Source: Hymenopellis radicata (taxonomy: Eukaryota; Basidiomycota; Agaricomycetes; Agaricales; Physalacriaceae). Taken from it: a DNA stretch of 64,000 nucleotides. A model generated the notes under the pieces. It made no database searches. It saw only the letters and a program-made list of their open reading frames with translations, and was not told where the DNA came from. Positions 24,423 to 35,897 of the stretch are shown one piece after another. Position numbers and translations under genes: made by a program. The stretch covers positions 620,001 to 684,000 of the forward strand of contig JADNRX010000003.1 of NCBI GenBank assembly GCA_015501595.1. Direction: 5' to 3'. Within the stretch, counting starts at the first letter, position 1. Every line of letters starts with the position of its first letter.

Positions 24423-25394
24423 ATGTCCAACACTCAGAAATTCGAAACCGGCAAGCAGCACAAGGACACCGCCGACCAGGCGTTCAAGGCCGGGGATTAC
24501 AAGAAAGGTGAGGGCTGTTTTGCGGTCTGTAAACGCAGGGGATCTAAGGATTTCATAGCTCTCGCATCATATTATCAGGTAGATGTACCATCTACGACGA
24601 TATATGCTTGTGGCGCCTAACAGCAATCATCTAGGCTCTGATGTACTTGCAAGGACTCGACAAGTACGCGCCACCAAAGAAAACGTGGATCTGGGTCTGA
24701 TAAGTCTGCACAGGAATGCATTAAGCAGCATGGGGATGTCGTCGCCTCAAATTTCGCGAACCGCAGAATCCGACGCCGACAAAGAACTTGCAGAGGTGAA
24801 TAATACTACAGGTCTCCCGATCTCCTGTGACTGTGTCCATAGATCGACGATGTTATCAGTAAAGTCTACTCAAACATGTCTGCATGTCATATGAGCCTAC
24901 ACAATTGGCAGCGCGCCATCGAAACTGCAGACAAGGTACGTCGTGTGGTTTGAGGCTTGCAGCGCCACTCACTGAGGCATACGCAGGCATTGAAGAAGAA
25001 CGAAAAGAACTATCGCGCGCTGTTCAGGAAGGGAAAGGCTCTAGGAGAACAGGGCTTCTTTGAGCGTTCAATCAAAGTTCTTGAAGAAGTCAAGTCGAAG
25101 AATCCTGAAGGTATGCGCACGACATTCGCATCACGTACCTTTTCTGACCCTCTATAGACGCCGCCAAGGTTGACGCTGAAATTGTACGTCTGCGCGCCAT
25201 CGATAAGCAGAAGGAGAAAGCCAATAACAAGAGACTGAAAGGTATACTACACGTGTTCGCGTCGGCACTTAGATTGCAAGCTCATTCGGCTTATAGGTTT
25301 CTTGAACAAGGCAAATGTTTCCCTGTCGGAAGAGGCTTCTCATGAGGACGATGCCATCGAGGAAATTGTGACTCCTGGCGCCGCAAACAACTAG
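24423..25394 (+). CDS. TPR-repeat protein, TTC9-like
   Basis: A tetratricopeptide protein of about 205 residues in eight small exons. It begins MSNTQKFETGKQHKDTADQA, FKAGDYKK. A 20-base micro-exon (24560-24579, ctctcgc...tcag) supplies ALASYYQ, which joins directly to ALMYLQGLDK. Next come NALSSMGMSSPQ, then DDVISKVYSNMSACHMSLHN WQRAIETADK, then ALKKNEKNYRALFRKGKALG and EQGFFERSIKVLEEVKSKNP. These are three TPR units with the W/L/A/A/P pattern. It ends IEEIVTPGAANN. TPR proteins of this kind bind Hsp90-type chaperones or prolyl isomerases; the partner here is unknown. A TATA box lies upstream. All exon joins keep frame. Confidence 0.8.
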
Positions 25395-25534
25395 TCTTAA
25401 GTTCTCTTCGTTTCCTTCTGGGTTCCCGCGCAGCATACCATTTCAACTCTTCATGTATTCCCAGTTCTCGCCCATCCTGTATTACCCTCCTCGCATTACA
25501 TTGACCATATTAGCTTGATCTAATTGAACCTGCC

Positions 25535-26880
25535 CTAGAGTAATTTGGCGACTCCAGAATCAACAAAATCATCGATCTTGAAACCACCTTCGGGAGATTT
25601 TACGACGCCGGCCTTTTCAAGAACACTGTACGGTACGTGTCAAGGACGTGATACTGATGAAAATGGTTCGAGTCCTCACCTCAATGTGTCGTTGATCACC
25701 ATTGACTCGATGGCCAAAGCAATCAGATGGATATCCGACAGTCTTCATCCAGGCCTGACGAACTATTCGTTGGTTGTGCTGTTTCAGTTGCTCGCTGTCT
25801 TCTCACCTGAATGTCTTCCTCCGGATAGCCAAACTTGCTCTTGATGAATTCGACGTTGCGCGACGCGCGGCTTTCCGCCGAGTCGAATGCAGCAACGTAC
25901 GTCGACAGCTTTGACAAGAACGCCTTCAACTCTTCCGCGTCGGTTTTTGGCTGTGCCGCGATGAGCCAGGACGGCCAAGGTGTAGGGACTGAGCCGATCT
26001 GTAGGACGTGACGGGGTGTAAGATGTCGATGTGAGATGGCAACTTACGAAACGGCATTCTTTGGCATCCGCGAAGGGCTTCGTCGTGAACCACTCCCACA
26101 TAAACGCGCTTGATGAATTATCGTTCACAGAATCGATCAGCCCGCGAATGTCGTTGTTGACTGTTCATGATGCGCGTCAGGTTACAGATGCATATGGCAG
26201 GGGGCGGTTGGCTGACTTTTGAATTTGAGATCCTCCGAAGGCCAGTTTTGCTGGAGGCCCATCACGTACGCCATCGTTTGGCTCCCGCTGCGAAAGAGTT
26301 TCAGCTTTGAGAATATCAGAATGGGTGGGACTACAGCACACCTTCCCAATCGCGAGATACCCATCGTGGTATCCTTGAGATCCGCTATAGAGTTGTATTT
26401 GGAGTCGATGCCAGTGATAACGGCCCTTAAAGAGATCCGTTAATTCTCAGACCTCGTGTGAACGGAATCTACAGACCAGTTCAGCGGCGTAGAAACATAT
26501 CTGCCGACGAGCTTGTAAGCTTTAGATCCATTGGCGATCCCGGAAATGAGTGGATCGGTGAGGGCACTAGTATACGTGCAACGTGAAGTGATTAGAAGGA
26601 TCTCCAAGATCTGTGGACCTACATGGCCACATCGATTTCATCTTTCGTTAAGCGAGAGATCAGTTGACCGGTGCCACCTAAATATCCCCGTCAGAAGCAG
26701 ATTCGCGCTGTGAACGTGTCGTACTAGGGCATTCGACAAGTGTGAATGTCTTGTCTTGGTCGTCTTCGGAGAACTGGAGGAGAGGAGAAGAGAAGTGTTC
26801 CCTGACTGTGTTTATATTGTTAAGAGGATTTGAGCGAAAGTGTCGGTGTGTACAGACCGTAGCCAATTCTGAGAGGCATG
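25535..26880 (-). CDS. Ca3427-type periplasmic-binding-fold protein
   Basis: A small-molecule-binding-fold protein of the type-2 periplasmic-binding superfamily (related to NMT1/THI5 and ABC substrate binders) found in fungi. It is rebuilt from about eight exons: MPLRIGY|G, REHFSSPLLQFSEDDQDKTF, GTGQLISRLTKDEIDVAI|A, LTDPLISGIANGSKAYKLVG, YVSTPLNWAVITGIDSKYNS, IADLKDTTMGISRLGS, SAFMWEWFTTKPFADAKECR, IGSVPTPWPSWLIAAQPKTD and FGYPEEDIQAWMKTVGYPSD. The ligand is unknown. Near 25690-25720 the frame of ...AWMKTVGYPSD does not lead on to INDTLSVLEKAGVVKSPEGG, whose frame differs by one, so there is a frame break or a splice I have missed. The last exon ends VDSGVAKLL. Confidence 0.75.
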
Positions 26881-27562
26881 ATGGTGGTAGGTTCCAATCA
26901 AGTGTACAGCACTGTAGTCAGGTACAGTACGATAACAAATTTAGTAACAGAGCTATTTGCGCCTTTCATTATGATGCCGTATTCTATTCATTACAGCGCA
27001 TACGTACGCTCTGGGAGCAATGCGCGCGTCTTGGGCGCACCAGGCAGCCATCAGGCTCGCAGATCAAGTGTCTGTCCCGGCCCGATCAGCCGCACTTTGC
27101 ATTTGCCGCAAACGTCCATACTCCGTCTCTTCGCAATGGCCAGGCCGGTAACTCTGTTCTTGAATGTGCTCTACGGTGCTAATGACTACACTGTGTCTCT
27201 CTGTCGACTAGGTCCCGCCGCCGCCGTCCTTCCGGGTAAACGCTATCCTAGTCGCCCACTGCATTGTGGACCATCCTGTAGCGTGACTTCTGTGGCCCAT
27301 TGTTGAGAATTTCCATTCATAGTGGACGTCCACAGGGTAAGTTCAGGGACAATCGACCAAACAATGGCAGTGGTATGACTATTATGGTAATATAGCTCTA
27401 CTGTCATATGCGAATTACAAAGGCCACCCTAGTTGCAGGCCATTGTTCTCTGACGCGCTGCTCTGAGTATAAATAGTGTTCGCTCAGTCGCTGCTCTCTC
27501 AGACGCTTTCCACCAGCATCGCACTGATATCTCATCGACTCTCCTCTCTGACTTGAATCATC
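26881..27562. promoter_or_regulatory. Divergent intergenic region with TATA box at 27468
   Basis: The region lies between two genes that point away from each other. TATAAATA at 27468-27475, about 90 bases before the ATG at 27563, is a good core promoter for the right-hand gene. Nothing else was recognised. Confidence 0.45.
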
Positions 27563-28283
27563 ATGTACTCCTCCGCCCGTCGCAACCGTGCATCCTCGCC
27601 TGAGCCTCCGCGCTCTTCCTTGTACTCGCCGACACCGCGCCCTGCATCTCCCATGATTCCCACCATCCCAGATGAGGACGATGAGCATACCCTCTGCGCT
27701 TATGGCGACATCTCGTTGACCGAGCAGTGCTTCCTTCCCAGTCTGCCATCCAATGTTTCTCCTGTTAAAGAAGACACTTTCAGCCGTCCACGGCGTCTTA
27801 GCTCCGCCGCTGCCGCCCATCCGCCCCGCGGCACAATGGCGAATAGGCCGCGTCCTCCCGTTATGCTCAAGTCCAAGAACCCATACGTGAGTATTTCTTC
27901 TGCAAGTATTCGACATTGTTTCTTATTAATAATCGACAGGATCTCCTCGCTAAAGCCGCTATCGCTCAGCCTCAGCTGAGCCTGAAGGAGATCGTTGACA
28001 CCATGAAGGCCAAAGGAAAATTCAATGTTCCGCCGCCTATCAAGGTCGTTCCCCGCACGCCTGCTCCATCCAACGATCCCCATTGTCGGCTAACACCCCC
28101 AACACGCCACCTCTTACCCCGACTTCGGCTCCTCTTTCCCCACGTTCTCCCGTTACGCCCAAATCTCCCAAAAAGCCTTTCCGCGGCTACGGCCCCATGC
28201 CCAGGCGCTCTCCTCTCCCCAAGTGGGACGAAGTTTACCCCGACTTGGCTGAGTCGCGGCCTACCAAGAAGACAGTCGTTTGA
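27563..28283 (+). CDS. Proline-rich conserved protein of unknown function
   Basis: About 220 residues. Exon 1 is MYSSARRNRASSPEPPRSSL...KSKNPY; an intron (gtgagta...cgacag) leads to DLLAKAAIAQPQLSLKEIVD, TMKAKGKFNVPPPIKVVPRT. At the C4 run 28078-28081 the frame breaks; the homologous-looking C-terminus continues in the next frame: LSANTPNTPPLTPTSAPLSP, KPFRGYGPMPRRSPLPKWDE, ending SRPTKKTVV. One extra C would join both parts, so the gene is probably a single intact ORF with a base missing in this assembly. The helix KAAIAQPQLSLKEIVDTMK is the only part that looks folded. Repeated SP/TP sites suggest phosphorylation by proline-directed kinases (inference). Confidence 0.65.
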
Positions 28284-28533
28284 CGTGTCGCAAAGCTTCA
28301 TTCTTCGCGAGTAGATTACTTGTAAATAGCTTTGTATCTATATTTCTTTTTTTTGGGTTGATGTATCGAATCGAATGCTGCTGGTTGTTACTCTTAAAGA
28401 TTGAGCCTTCATTTCTTGTCCTCTTAAGTAAGACGCGTAGTTATGGGTTTTAGGTCCCGTCGAGCACGTCACGTGCCCGCGGTTCATTCTTCGGCGTTCT
28501 CGATCGTCCCTTCTCTTTACACCCCCACGGCAG

Positions 28534-31500
28534 ATGGCTGTACACAGCAAGATACTATCTTCCATTCTCGCTAACTACTTTCCTGTCGTTCTTACCTTGG
28601 AATGCTACCTGGACGCTGCAGTCGATGTCGACGCGTCGCGTCCAAGACCTCTTCGCACCGACGACGACGTCGAGGAATTCACACAGCTCATAACGTCGTC
28701 ATATGTAGGATCCATGGTCTCGCCCAGTGCACTTCAGTCCACCCAGATGAGACTATGCTCTCCCATGGCCAACATGAAAGAGGTACGTCGACGTCCGTTG
28801 ATCTCTTCGCACACGTCTCATTTGTCCTCGAGGTGACCGAGCACGCCCAGCTGTTGCTGTTAAACGCAAAGCAGGACCATATGCTGACTGTGGGCTACAA
28901 ATTAGTCTGTCTTTGTCGCGTTCACTCTGCATTCACTGACGCGTTGCATCTAGGATACAGAACGCAGACCAAGAATTGCTCATGTCAACACGATTGCGAC
29001 GGCGTTGGGGAACAAGGAGTGGTCGATTCTCCTTCAGAGGTGTGTTTTCTGGTTTACACTTCTTATGTTCATGCTCACAGTGCGACTACTCGACAGAATT
29101 GGCGTCGATGTCATGTTTCACCTGTTGACCCAAACTTCAATCTTCATCTCACTACCGAACGAATGCCTTTGTCAAATGACGGGCCCTCCACTGATTCATA
29201 TTCGTCTGCCTGTCCAGTTCCCTGACCCTGCGGTCCCTCAAAAGAGGGCCGAAAAGCGAGGCGCCGACTCAGAACTTGACGAACGTCCCAAGAAGCGCGC
29301 CAAGTTGGCAAAGTACGATAGTCTGGCGCGCACGGACAGCACTAGAGCACTCCAGACGGAAACAATCGAGTAATTTGACTCCTTTCTTGTCGTTCTGTGC
29401 TCACTAGCAATGTCGTTTAGGAAGACCCCTGTTGCCGTGATGTTCGCCCGTTCTCGCTTGTTCTACGGCCGCCCAACGATAATACCCAAGAGTAAAAGCC
29501 AGGAGATTATCTGCGGATTCCAGCCCAATCGTAAAAGCACCTTCTCCTGCTCCACTCGAAATCTAACGATGTCCAGATGTGTTGAATCGATTTATTCCAT
29601 GTTATCCCAAAGGCCGTCCTATTTTCGACTATGACATGAAGCAGCAGTTTGAATATGCCAGGCATCTGTCGAAGTATGTCTTCCCTCGTCAGTATGATCT
29701 TCCGAGTCCCTTCGAATTCGACGCACTTCTACGGAGCTCGATGACATTGCCGAATTTCTCTGATAGAGAGAAGATGATTAAGGTTCGAGGCTAAGTGCTC
29801 CATGTATGCGTGCGCTGATCACTGAATCAGGACAAGGGCAATTGCAAGACTCCGAAACGATTAAAGGAAGTGCTCGGGTTGCTGGAGAAACTCATCTGGA
29901 GGCACGGCAAATGCAAGTATCACATTTTGAGGGACCAAGCATGTCCCACGAAGGTGCAAACCACCCTCATAATCAGAGCCTCACAGCGCTAATCGTGGTC
30001 TTGTAGATTAAGGATGAAGCCAGCCTGGATAAGAATGTCATCCTGGTATTGTTTACTCCTCTTAGTCCCGAGTTTGCCCTCATTCCACACCAGGAGATGC
30101 TGGCCGGAGAGACGTCACAGCTTAAGACGCAAGCCTCTGCACTCGGCAATTCCTCTGTAGACTCGGAGGGCAACACAATACTACCAGCCGGCCTAACACA
30201 GGCTCATGAAGAAACCAAATACCGCCCTCGCATTATTGACTATGCGTGTCAATACGTGGAGGTTTGTGTATTCCATGTTTTTGAGTCTTGACTGATACAG
30301 AAGCGGAGGTGTATCGCTATGTCGTACTTGTCACAAAGACTGTAGTTCCTCAGGAACTCTGGGGTAGCGAGCGCAATTTTAAAGTCATTCGGCAAAGTAC
30401 GTCGAGCCCTTTGACATCTCTCGCAACTCACAGAAGTTACTGCAGACATTAAGGAGTTCATCACCGCACGACGGTTTGAATCCGTCTCTTTGCATCGCGT
30501 ACTCCAAGGCTTCAGTACATCCGATTGCGAATGGCTTGCGCCTCCAGGGGATGGTTCCAGGCAAATGAGAGTCAGTGTCAGCGATGCCAAGAAACGGCGC
30601 GAACTGTTGGAGGATTTTCTCTTCTGGTTTTTTGATTCTTTCGTCATTGCGCTCGTCAAGGTCTATCATTTCACTGTTCCTATGAAAACGCTGACGAGCA
30701 TTAGACCGCGTTCTACGTGACCGAATCTGCGTCATACCGAAATCGAGTGCTATATTTTCGACAGGACGACTGGAAACGACTCTGTTCGCCGCTCATAGAT
30801 AAATTAACGACAGATACCTTCCGCAAGATACCGTCGGTAAGTCGTGGTAAACGCCATCTGGCCAGGCCTGAGACGTGTTTTCAGGACGAAGCCAAAGTCA
30901 TCGTAGCTGCCCGTGCTCTTGGTTTTTCATTCGTGCGCCTTCTTCCGAAAGACAACGGTGTGCGGCCAATTGTCAACTTGCGGCGGAAAAGTCAGCGCCC
31001 GCGTGTGAGTTTTTCCTGGAGTCCCTGGAAGGTTATTAACAGGTAAGTAGGACAACGCTTTCGGCTCAGAGCGGTCTATCAACCAGCAGTTGGAGACGGT
31101 GTTCGAAATTCTGACGTATGAACGTGTAAGTCCATGTTGACTTTCCATTGCCGTACTCATCGTCCGTCAGCAAGCCAACCCGCAGTTACTAGGAGCATCA
31201 GTGGTTGGCCGAAATGATGTTTATGGGAAACTGAAGCCTTTCAAAATGCGACTCCTCAAGGAGAATGAAAACAAGTTGTATGTCCTTGTCGTGGAGCCTT
31301 TGCAGGTTACTGACTAGGACTTAGACCAAAACTGTACTTTGTGAAAGTCGATGTACGAGCTTGCTTCGATACAATCGACCAGTCGAAGCTTCTGGAGATT
31401 CTGGTGGAAATCTTGTCTCATGACGTCTATCTCAGGCAGAGATATGGCAATGTCTCCTTTGGCAGTGGACGTGTTCAACGAAAATATGTCAAGAAGGCTA

Positions 31501-33073
31501 TACCAGAAGGTTTGTAGTTTGTGGTCCAGATACCCATAGTGCTAAATTCCGCCTAGATGAGCGCCCCAAGTTCTTCGACCATGCTATTCAGTTGGCAGCG
31601 TCGTTGCATCACACCATTTTCGTGGATCAAGTGAGCTTCTGTTTTACCTGTGTTGCGTTTTGTTCAGCCATCTCTAGGTTGTGTATCCCAAACAGACTCG
31701 CCAGCAATCGATCGACCTTCTCAAGAAGCATATAACCGACAACATCGTGAAGGTACAACTCCTCCATTTTTCCTCTCTGCTCCTGCTTAACTTGGGTTCA
31801 GATTGGACAAGACTACTACAGCCAAGTTGTTGGCATACCCCAAGGATCAGTTTTGTCATCTATATTATGCGCATTCTTCTATGGAGACATGGAGAAGCAG
31901 AACGCCTTCGAACAGTTTACGGATGACCCTTGCAGTGTATGTGATGCTACGTACGTATAACACGACGACGGCTAATGTTTGGTGACAGGTATTGCTCAGA
32001 CTTGTAGATGATTATTTATTCGTCACCTGCGACGTTGACAGGGCGAAGGAGTTCCTCAACTTGATGAACAAAGGCAAACAACGCTGTAGTTTTCCCTACC
32101 AGGCTGAGTCTGACCTTTGATGCAGGACATCCAGAATATGGCTGCTTCATATCCAGAGACAAGACGCGGACGAACTTTGACTATGATTCTCAAATAATGA
32201 ACGTTGTCGAAACAAACGGTGCGTTTTTGCTCATCATTCGCCTGCTGTCTGAATCGAAGCGGTTATAGATTTTCCGTGGTGCGGGTATTCAATTGACATG
32301 CGCGACCTCTCGATTACCGGAGACTACACTCGGTACTATGGTACTCGTGAGTGCATTGCCTTAGGCCGTTATCGTGTATAACTAGTCTGTTAGACCTTCG
32401 AGACACCTTGACTGTGGCCAAGGAACGTCGGCCGGGCGTGGCATTCACGAACAAGATGCTTCTGTGAGTCGGAACAGAAATCCGGTTCCCAGCTGCTGAT
32501 CCTTTGTAGACTGGCGAAGGCAAAGAGCCATGCTATCTATTCCGATGCTGGTCTGAATAGCGAGCGCGTAATATACTTGAACGTTTATCAAAACTTCCTG
32601 TTATGCGCTATGAAGATGCACGGATACATTTGGGAATGGCGTATGAACATAACAAGGAACGGACAGCTGATCCAAGGTGGGCCGAACGCATAAGCGTATA
32701 CTACGTGGGTGGTGTCACTAACTTCATAATCAGGTACCATACAGCAAATGATTGCATATTGCTTCGCGTCGATGAAGTCGATGGGTCGGACCCAAGTTGC
32801 GCAAGACAATCGATATGAATGGACCATCAACAAGGCTGACATCTTCTTGTGAGTCTTCAAAAGCTTCATAGGCTAATTGGCCTGAAAGGAGAACATGATA
32901 GCTTGGGATGCGATGCCTTTCAGAGGGTACTTTCTCGTAAACCGCGCCATTATGCGGTCATCCTTCACAAGCTTCGACAAGACTTGAGCAAGTTCGGAAA
33001 TGCTCGGCGCGCGCGAAGATTCGCACAGGTCATTTCGGAGGCTGTCAAGATTCTTGACCACATATCGTATTGA
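28534..33073 (+). CDS. TERT: Telomerase reverse transcriptase (TERT)
   Basis: Catalytic subunit of telomerase, which adds telomere repeats from an RNA template. It has more than 20 exons; the start at 28534 gives MAVHSKILSSILANYFPVVL. N-terminal part: HVNTIATALGNKEWSILLQR|IGVDVM, SLPNECLCQMTGPPLIHIRL. T motif: FARSRLFYGRPTIIPK...GFQPN|HVLNRFIPCYPKG. RNA-binding domain: LLEKLIWRHGKCKYHILRDQ. RT domain: FYVTESASYRNRVLYFRQDD; motifs 1-2 GFSFVRLLPKDNGVRPIVNL; motif A VKVDVRACFDTI with the first catalytic Asp; motif B' VGIPQGSVLSSILCAFFYGD; motif C LRLVDDYLFVT with the Asp pair. The C-terminal extension ends VISEAVKILDHISY. All catalytic aspartates are present and I found no frame break. Confidence 0.93.
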
Positions 33074-33235
33074 TCTATAGTATAAACGGAACTTGTTTGC
33101 GGTTTTCTTATAACGGAGGCTGACTTTACGGGAGACTCTGGTAGACTGTGCCGGCGCCCGAGGCCATGCCGATGACGGCCTCATTACGATCACCGGATTC
33201 AATTTGTAACCGCCGATTGCACCACTTTCTCTCGC

Positions 33236-34120
33236 ATGATTTTGGCACTGACAGTCACGCCTCCACCTGTTAGATTCATCAGCAACAGCCGTCCACAATT
33301 ATTTAAGTCGTGCCGTCACTTTCGAGCACACCATCTTCTCTTTCCTGCCCCACCACATACCACATTCCCCGCAGTTAACAAGCGCTTCATCGCTACAGCC
33401 TCTACTATCCCTGCAAATATGTCCGAAGGCTTCTATTCCCTCAAAGCTACCCTCCCGGGAACAAGGAGTACGACTTTGCTCAGCTAAAGGGCAAGACTGT
33501 TCTCGTCGTCAACACTGCATCTGCTTGGTGAGTACTTACGTTGCCATGAATCGTGGGACGTTAGATGCTGATTGATTGACTTAAGCGGATTCACCCCACA
33601 ATACAAAGGTTCGTACGCACGTCGCAGATATTCACGCGCCGTTCCTGATACACGCACTCAGGCCTCCAGGCACTCTACGATAAGTACAAGGACCAGGGTT
33701 TCATCATCCTGGGCTTCCCATGCAACCAGGTGTGTGCTTACTTTTCGCATCTGACGTTCCGCTGATGAGAATTTCTGCGCAGTTTGGTGGTCAAGAACCG
33801 AAAGGCGACGAAGACATTGCCCAGTTCTGCACGCTTAACCATGGTGTCTCGTTCCCTCTCATGAAAAAGTCGGAGGTTAACGGAGACAACACCAACGAAG
33901 TTTACAAGTGGTTGAAGTCTCAGAAGGCAGGCATATTGGGCTTGACCAGGATCAAGGTAAGGGTGCACGGTGATCGCCTTGATTTGCATCGTGTTGACGA
34001 ACTTTCTTGCAGTGGAACTTTGAGAAATTCCTCATCGACAAGCAGGGCAACGTCGTGCACCGATGGGCATCGACCACCACACCCGAAAGCATCGATGCAG
34101 AGGTTGCAAAGATCCTGTAA
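33236..34120 (+). CDS. Glutathione peroxidase (thiol peroxidase type)
   Basis: It reduces hydrogen peroxide and lipid peroxides with thioredoxin or glutathione. Motifs: [17 protein letters not shown] with the peroxidatic Cys split by an intron; [29 protein letters not shown] with the conserved Gln; the resolving-Cys-type helix [13 protein letters not shown]; and [18 protein letters not shown] with the conserved Trp-Asn. It is a Cys (not selenocysteine) enzyme. The ATG at 33236 adds about 60 residues rich in Arg/Ser/His (RFISNSRP...NKRFIATAS), like a mitochondrial presequence. The ATG at 33419 (MSEGFYSL) gives the cytosolic form. A one-base frame break at 33454-33459 (CCCGGG) separates TLPG from [14 protein letters not shown]. 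Confidence 0.9.
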
Positions 34121-34213
34121 ATTGAAGCGTGCACGTAAAATGTGAAGTTGTAGCAACAGAAATAATTGTAATAAGTATATCGAGATGATCCAGATCGCGT
34201 TCCATTCTAAAAG

Positions 34214-35533
34214 CTAGACTGCGAGTGCGCCCAAAAACGTGAAAAACCATCCACGATACAGCACTGGCCATCCTTCTTCCTCAACGATTTTACACAGACA
34301 ATCTACCAAACCCAAGTACGGCTGTCATCACTGCGCAATCTACCGAATCGTCAAAATCTATACGTTATGATTTCTGGAGGAGCAATAGAGGAAACATACC
34401 GAACAATAAGATCAAGCGGAAGTACGTTCGATTGTATCTCATCCGCATTCTTCTCCACGTCTGGAGGCTCTGCCGCGTCGCTCGGCTCCGTATCTTGCTG
34501 TCCCACACGAGGGCCATAGTTCCTTTGTATTGCGAGACGAGTAGTGACGACTTCAAGCGGAGCGAGAACAACTGTGCCAAGCAGAGCAAATAGCATATTG
34601 ATAATCACCCGTACCAGCTGTTCAGCGAAATCTAGATCGCGGGGTAGAGTGTTGGGAAATATGAAAGTGTCGCGAACGAGACGTAGTACGAAAATGTTTA
34701 TACATATGTTGAAGACGAGTGCGGGAATGAGACCGGGGATCTGATGTATGGCCCATGGTCGTCTGCGTTCGTGTGCAGTGAAAAGAGCGTGAAATGCTTC
34801 TTGGGGTTTCCATGAGTCCAATTCATGTGTAGTCGTTATGGCTCTGGAAGTAGATGAACTCCAAGAGGCGGATTTGAGCATGAGACGAACTCACCTGTAG
34901 ACGGTCACTAGGACGAATATGTAGTATACCAAGGTGTAGACGAGTGAGGAGGTCAGAGAGAATCCCATGACTCCCGGCGATGCAGAGATGTAGATTTTGG
35001 AAGGCATTCCGTGCCACCAGAATAATGGTAAAATAATTCCAAGCCAGATTGTAGGCGCTAAAGAAAGCAAAGATTAGTGGGAACAGTAAGTAGTCACACA
35101 GCGCGCACCCATCCCGTATGTAAGACCCTTAATACCCTACACAATATGAGCAGCTGATATGAATTGAAGAAAGGAAGACGAACGAGAATCTGATATACTC
35201 TTTTCAAGACTCCCCAAAGGCTTGTAGGAGGTGCTTCCCCGGTAGAACAGTGCTGGATGAAGCCTCTGTAGTCTTCGGATGATAGCCCACCCTGTAGCGT
35301 ACGAGAACACTCGTAAACGGGACCAGAAGCAGGGCGATAAAGTTGAATTCTGCACCCATGATGATAGCACGAGCAGAGCCCAATGAGGCTATTAATAGCA
35401 AAGCTGTCTCTTCTGATAACCATCTCGTCTCCAGGTCCTCTGTCGCGTGTCATTTGACTCTATTACGGTCGCCTATAAAGCCTGCTCTCTGTGCTGCAGC
35501 TCTCAGTCGTCTACTGTCGCGGTCGTTGCTCAT
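34214..35533 (-). CDS. Divergent mitochondrial carrier (SLC25-like) protein
   Basis: A membrane protein of the inner-mitochondrial-membrane carrier type. The likely start, MSNDRD, is joined by an intron to LETRWLSEETALLLIASLGS, ARAIIMGAEFNFIALLLVPF, TSLWGVLKRVYQIL, GIKGLTYGM and APTIWLGIILPLFWWHGMPS. Two further helices follow (FSLTSSLVYTLVYYIFVLVT; IPGLIPALVFNICINIFVLR), then the carrier signature PLEVVTTRLAIQRNYG, and PYLGLVDCLCKIVEEEGWPV LYRGWFF, a classic carrier repeat end. The substrate is unknown. One frame break lies at the C4 run 35237-35240; a fifth base gives LPGEAPPTSLWG. The donor before PYLGLVDC is uncertain (GTTCGG or GTATGT). Confidence 0.75.
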
Positions 35534-35559
35534 TGCCTCGCGATGTTTCCTTTCATTCA

Positions 35560-35787
35560 TTAAAGCCTGTCAAAAGCCGACGAAGTAGCGTCCAACTTAG
35601 ACTGAGAGACGATTCGTCTGCCTCGACGACCGCTATAAGTACGGGAATCTTGCGCACTGTGACCAACATCGTTCTCGTAGATACCCGACGGCGAGCTTAT
35701 TTCTAAATTTACTTCGACATCCACGGGACCTCTGCTAGCTCGCGTCATAAACTCTTCTTCAAATTCGACGTCCCCAGATGACCCCAC
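35560..35787 (-). CDS. Small ORF of uncertain status, or an upstream exon
   Basis: A 75-codon frame with an acidic start (MGSSGDVEFEEEFMTRASRG) ends 26 bases before the presumed carrier start in the same direction. No family is recognised. It could be an independent small gene, part of the carrier's 5' leader, or chance. Confidence 0.2.
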   Translation of the reverse strand: MGSSGDVEFEEEFMTRASRGPVDVEVNLEISSPSGIYENDVGHSAQDSRTYSGRRGRRIVSQSKLDATSSAFDRL

Positions 35788-35851
35788 GTCCCGTCTGTAG
35801 CCGCCAGTTGGCCGCCAGGCTCGATGAATATCCGCTGAGATGATGACTTGC

Positions 35852-35858
35852 TATAAAG
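35852..35858 (+). promoter_or_regulatory. TATA box of the beta-propeller gene
   Basis: TATAAAG about 40 bases before the ATG at 35898, which fixes that start. Confidence 0.45.
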
Positions 35859-35897
35859 TCAGGCCGTTCTGCAGAATCCAGTGTACCCACCTCCACG

